Part shown: positions 61,081 through 64,000 of the stretch, one piece after another
Layout of the letters: every line of letters begins with the position of its first letter
Position numbering within the stretch: the first letter of the stretch is position 1
Assembly (NCBI RefSeq): GCF_014172405.1
Contig: NZ_WNXC01000007.1
Coordinates: forward strand, 186,001-250,000
Direction: 5' to 3'
Origin: Pedobacter gandavensis
GTDB taxonomy: Bacteria > Bacteroidota > Bacteroidia > Sphingobacteriales > Sphingobacteriaceae
Length of the DNA stretch: 64,000 nt
Translations under genes and position numbers: made by a program
The notes under the pieces: model-generated
The model's input: only the letters and a program-made list of their open reading frames with translations
Told to the model about the DNA's origin: nothing
The model's database searches: none

Positions 61081-61213
61081 AATTCATTTAATTTGAGTTC
61101 AGTTATTACAAGTCATTATTGACTTGCATTGAATTAAATAATTAATTTGACATCAATTGGGAAACCATCCGAAAACAGCTCTCCTTTAAAGCGCTTTATT
61201 TGTTGTCTTGTCG

Positions 61214-61266
61214 TATACTAAGTACATAACTAACTTAAACAAAAGGAGTACTGGAAATAAATACTA
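61214..61266 (-). promoter_or_regulatory. copy B of duplicated upstream element, after sigma gene
   Basis: TATACTAAGTACATAACTAA followed by AAAGGAGTACTGGAAATAAATA, similar to the element at 59812-59866. It sits directly downstream of the sigma gene stop, where fecR normally begins in such loci, and upstream of the GH30 remnant. Confidence 0.5.
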
Positions 61267-61278
61267 TTTTATCCAATT

Positions 61279-61821
61279 TTAATACAATTGGCATTTTATG
61301 CGCAATCTTTTCAGCGCGCTGGTAATTTGATTTTTTACCGTTTGAGAAGAAATGGAAAGCCTTCCGGCAATCTCATTCACAGAAAGTTCTTCTTCTCTGC
61401 TCATTTGAAATACCTTTCTCATTCCTGCGGGCATATTCTGGATTTCTAATCTCAAATGACCAGCCATTTCCTTAGTCGTGTATTGCTCAAAAAGAGAATG
61501 GTCCAGCTCATCGGTAACCTTTAGAAATTCTACATCGTGCTTAACGCGTAAGGTCTGCCTACGATTGAGGTCCGTCAGCTTATTCTTTAAAATGGTATAG
61601 ATGAATCCAATAAAAGTGGTGGTAATTTTTAAAGAGTGGCGTTTCAGCCAGATCACCATAAATAAATCATGAACGACATCCTTTGCTTCTTCCCTATTAT
61701 TCAGTTTTTTACAGGCAATCGCATACACAACATCCCAATAACGCGAATAAATCTCATTAAACGCGTCATCGTTGTCTTCTCTTAGTAAGGCCAGCAAAGC
61801 CAAGTCTGTAAGCTGTTTCAA
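61279..61821 (-). CDS. ECF sigma factor, FecI-like
   Basis: A 180-residue sigma-70-family factor. Region 2 (about 15-85) is DAFNEIYSRYWDVVYAIACKKLNNREEAKDVVHDLFMVIW; region 4 (about 120-172) includes EIQNMPAGMRKVFQMSREEELSVNEIAGRLSISSQTVKNQI. It should drive fecR-susCD when FecR releases it. There is no ATG start in frame: after the stop TAA the frame opens with CCC TTT TTA, so TTG 61821 is the likely start, implying weak translation. Confidence 0.93.
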   Translation of the reverse strand: MKQLTDLALLALLREDNDDAFNEIYSRYWDVVYAIACKKLNNREEAKDVVHDLFMVIWLKRHSLKITTTFIGFIYTILKNKLTDLNRRQTLRVKHDVEFLKVTDELDHSLFEQYTTKEMAGHLRLEIQNMPAGMRKVFQMSREEELSVNEIAGRLSISSQTVKNQITSALKRLRIKCQLY

Positions 61822-62028
61822 TAAAAAGGGTTCTTAGGTTGATTTATTTGGTGATCCAATATATAAATTTAATTACAAAAGTAAAGGAATAGAAAAAGAG
61901 AGCAGGCACCATAACCGTTAAGTTTTCATTAAGTTCTTGTGCAGGAAAACAGTTAATAGCCCCTTTTATCGCTTTATTAAGATTTAAAGCTTCCAAAAAA
62001 TCAGCAAATTTCTTAGGTTTAAGACCAA

Positions 62029-62922
62029 ATGACAAAAGGGACAATAAAGACGGTTGGGATTGGAGTATTATTTTCAATGCTTTGGGCATCTGCCTCTGTA
62101 GCTACTAAATTCGGCGTACGATCGGCACCACCACTGATCCTGGCCAATCTTCGTTTTTTCCTGGCAGGGATTGTCCTGCTCGGCTATTGTTACGGCATCA
62201 GTAAAGATAAAATTTACCGCCTTCCTACTGCTACAGAATGGAAACAGCTGGCCATTTTCGGCTTCCTCAATACCGCCGTGTACCTCGGACTGTATGTCTA
62301 TGCGATGAAATTCACTGCAGCAGGGATCGGCAGTCTGGCGGTGTCCACCAATCCCCTACTCATCGTGCTTTTTTCATCCTGGCTGATGGGTAGAAAACCT
62401 TCCGCAGCAGAAATATTAAGTATCATTCTTGGGATGGCCGGCATCGCTTTCGCCACCTATCCATTATTAGGAAATCAAAGTACCAGTTTAATGGGAATAG
62501 GACTACTCATGCTCAGTATGGTGGTGGTTTCTTTTGCCAGCGTGTACTATGCCAGGGTAACCTGGACTTTACCAAACCTGCTGATCAATGGATGGCAAGT
62601 TAGCCTCGGTGGGCTTTTCTTACTCCCGGTGACCGCCATTTTTGGCGATATCCCCGCTTTCCGGCCCGACGCCACCTTTTGGTATTCGGTATTGTGGCTG
62701 AGTCTTGCTGTTTCCGTAATCGGGCTGATCTGCTGGTTCTATCTATTGAAACTTGACACCGTAAAAGCCTCGTTATGGCTGTTTCTATGCCCTTTATTCG
62801 GTTTTTCTTATGCCTGGTGGCTAATGAATGAACCCATCACCTGGTATACCATTTGTGGCACCTTTCTCGTGGTCTTAGGTCTGTATATCGGCCAGCGACA
62901 ACGTATGAAAAAAGCCAAATAA
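62029..62922 (+). CDS. EamA/DMT-family transporter
   Basis: A 297-residue inner-membrane protein with ten helices in two EamA repeats (about 10-135 and 150-288): GVLFSMLWASASVATKFGVRSAPPLILANLRFFLAG and SMVVVSFASVYYARVTWTLPNLLINGWQVSLGG. Family members export amino acids or metabolites; substrate unknown. It is divergent from the sigma gene, 207 bp apart. Confidence 0.9.
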   Translation: MTKGTIKTVGIGVLFSMLWASASVATKFGVRSAPPLILANLRFFLAGIVLLGYCYGISKDKIYRLPTATEWKQLAIFGFLNTAVYLGLYVYAMKFTAAGIGSLAVSTNPLLIVLFSSWLMGRKPSAAEILSIILGMAGIAFATYPLLGNQSTSLMGIGLLMLSMVVVSFASVYYARVTWTLPNLLINGWQVSLGGLFLLPVTAIFGDIPAFRPDATFWYSVLWLSLAVSVIGLICWFYLLKLDTVKASLWLFLCPLFGFSYAWWLMNEPITWYTICGTFLVVLGLYIGQRQRMKKAK

Positions 62923-62965
62923 AGAAACAACTCCCTGGTTCTCATATCATAATTTTCATAGTATC

Positions 62966-62981
62966 ACACAATAAATTGTGT
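62966..62981. promoter_or_regulatory. ACACAAT-N2-ATTGTGT inverted repeat
   Basis: 7-bp arms with a 2-bp centre in the spacer before the M13 peptidase gene. Could be a regulator site or an AT-rich chance match. Confidence 0.25.
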
Positions 62982-63198
62982 TAAAATATGTTAAATAGAT
63001 ATAAAACCCAAGGCAATGAAAGCGATAAAGATAGTTCTATTTACGGGTGTCATATTCAGAAGGCTAGGATTAACCAAACTCTATTACTGGTTCAACAAGT
63101 AATATTTTTAATAGATATATGGTTTGTTTCCAACGATTTCCTACATTCATCTTTTGAGGGATAAGGGGATAAATCTGGCTCTCTACTAACTTAAATTT

Positions 63199-64000
63199 AT
63201 GACTACTAAACTGAAAAGCTATTTTGCTGCATTGGGGATGCTGGCAGCCAGCTACACTGCAAATGCACAATCGCAGATGAAATTTATTGATCCTGCAAAT
63301 ATGGATCTTACCGTTAAACCAGGTGATGACTTCTATCAATATGCCAGCGGCACCTGGATCAAAAACAATCCTGTTCCTGCTAAAGAAACCCGATGGGGAA
63401 GCTTCAATGCGCTCCGCGACTTCAACATCAATGCTGTAAAAGGATTGGTGCAAAACGCAGCGGCTGATAAATCCGCTCCTGCTGGTTCTGTAAAAAGACG
63501 CGTTGGCGATTTTTATGCTGCAGCGATGGACAGTGTGACGATTGAAAAATTAGGCTATACACCGATTAAAGCTGACCTGGAAAAGATCAAGCAAATCAAA
63601 GACCTTCAAGGAATTCTTGACCATGCTGCTTACCTGAGAACCACTGGTCTGGCTTCACCAATGTTCAGTTTTTATGTTGGACAAGACAGAAAGAACGTCA
63701 ACAAATATATGGCGCAACTTGGGCAGGGAGGAACTTCCTTACCTGACCGTGATTATTATTTGAAAGACGACAGCAGAAGTGTAAAAATCAGAGAAGCTTA
63801 CGATAAGTACATGACCACTTTGTTTACCCTAACCGGTAACAGTCCTGCGGAAGCAAAGAAAAAAGCTGCTACCGTAATGGCCATTGAAAAACAACTGGCA
63901 GAAGCGCAAATGGCAAGAGTGGAAATGCGTGACCCACATAAAACTTATAATAAATTTACAGTTGCCGCCTTTAGTAAAACCACACCTCAACTGAACTGGG
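63199..64000 (+). CDS. M13-family zinc metallopeptidase (C-terminus beyond window)
   Basis: The first 267 residues of a neprilysin/PepO-like peptidase. Signal MTTKLKSYFAALGMLAASYTANAQ; then the M13_N start (FIDPANMDLTVKPGDDFYQYASGTWIKNNPVPAKETRWGSF), YVGQDRKNVNKYMAQLGQGGTSLPDRDYYL and AVMAIEKQLAEAQM-type helices. The zinc site HExxH lies in the C-terminal part outside the window. It would degrade peptides in the periplasm or at the surface. Confidence 0.93.
   Translation, partial: MTTKLKSYFAALGMLAASYTANAQSQMKFIDPANMDLTVKPGDDFYQYASGTWIKNNPVPAKETRWGSFNALRDFNINAVKGLVQNAAADKSAPAGSVKRRVGDFYAAAMDSVTIEKLGYTPIKADLEKIKQIKDLQGILDHAAYLRTTGLASPMFSFYVGQDRKNVNKYMAQLGQGGTSLPDRDYYLKDDSRSVKIREAYDKYMTTLFTLTGNSPAEAKKKAATVMAIEKQLAEAQMARVEMRDPHKTYNKFTVAAFSKTTPQLNW

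Noticed and set aside
63016..63102. 28-codon ORF MKAIKIVLFTGVIFRRLGL...
   Set aside because: Slight resemblance to the N-terminus of polysaccharide deacetylases, but far too short to support a gene or remnant.

Overview
The window looks like chromosomal DNA from a Bacteroidota bacterium of the Sphingobacteriaceae, most likely Pedobacter or a close relative. The evidence is AT-rich DNA with Bacteroidota-type -7 promoter boxes (TAnnTTTG), few Shine-Dalgarno sequences, a SusC/SusD pair with FecI-type sigma and FecR anti-sigma genes, a T9SS plug protein, a TamL lipoprotein, MacB/FtsX permeases and GH29 fucosidases. The genus is inferred from gene style, not from an rRNA. No rRNA, CRISPR array, prophage or insertion sequence was seen.

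Layout. 1-4.3 kb: a GH29 fucosidase cut by the window edge, a VOC protein, a GNAT acetyltransferase, an 11-bp-period repeat, an outer-membrane beta-barrel protein and a J-domain/KTSC protein. 4.5-12.2 kb: a two-component system followed by a TolC / adaptor / CzcA-CusA heavy-metal efflux set. 12.2-18 kb: a second GH29 fucosidase, a small two-gene unit ending in an SRPBCC protein, a DUF5362-like membrane protein, YchF and MgtE. 18-19.3 kb: a gene-poor stretch with tRNA-Arg(CCG), two tiny ORFs and a probable sigma-54-type control region for an FtsX-like permease (19.3-21.7 kb). 21.7-29 kb: a PhnB-like VOC protein, a GlxA-type regulator, a DUF4377/META protein, a three-gene operon related to phosphonate metabolism (HAD hydrolase, DUF5690 transporter-like protein, FAD oxidoreductase) with a well-formed operator, TspO and an unknown membrane protein.

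29-48.3 kb is mostly housekeeping: TamL head-to-head with a TrmH-family methyltransferase, tRNA-Cys, a small basic protein, PyrD, an ABC-F ATPase with the T9SS plug gene, GH13 amylase, a thioesterase, a cation/proton antiporter, an EVE protein, a BamE-like lipoprotein, a Crp/Fnr regulator with an SMR exporter, HolA, an HSDR_N protein, a DUF6965-like protein and ValS.

48.7-61.8 kb is a polysaccharide-utilisation-type locus read on the minus strand: ECF sigma, a broken GH30 lipoprotein gene, FecR, SusC (with STN signalling domain), SusD, a metallophosphoesterase/beta-propeller protein and an S9 peptidase. The GH30 remnant lies between sigma and anti-sigma, and related ~50-bp elements sit on both sides of it. 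The window ends with an EamA transporter and the start of an M13 metallopeptidase.

Most worth a second look: the phosphonate-like trio with its operator, the decayed GH30 insertion in the sigma/FecR circuit, the paired palindromes before the FtsX-like permease, the 11-bp-period repeat, and a group of genes whose -7 box is so close to the ATG that their mRNAs may be leaderless.
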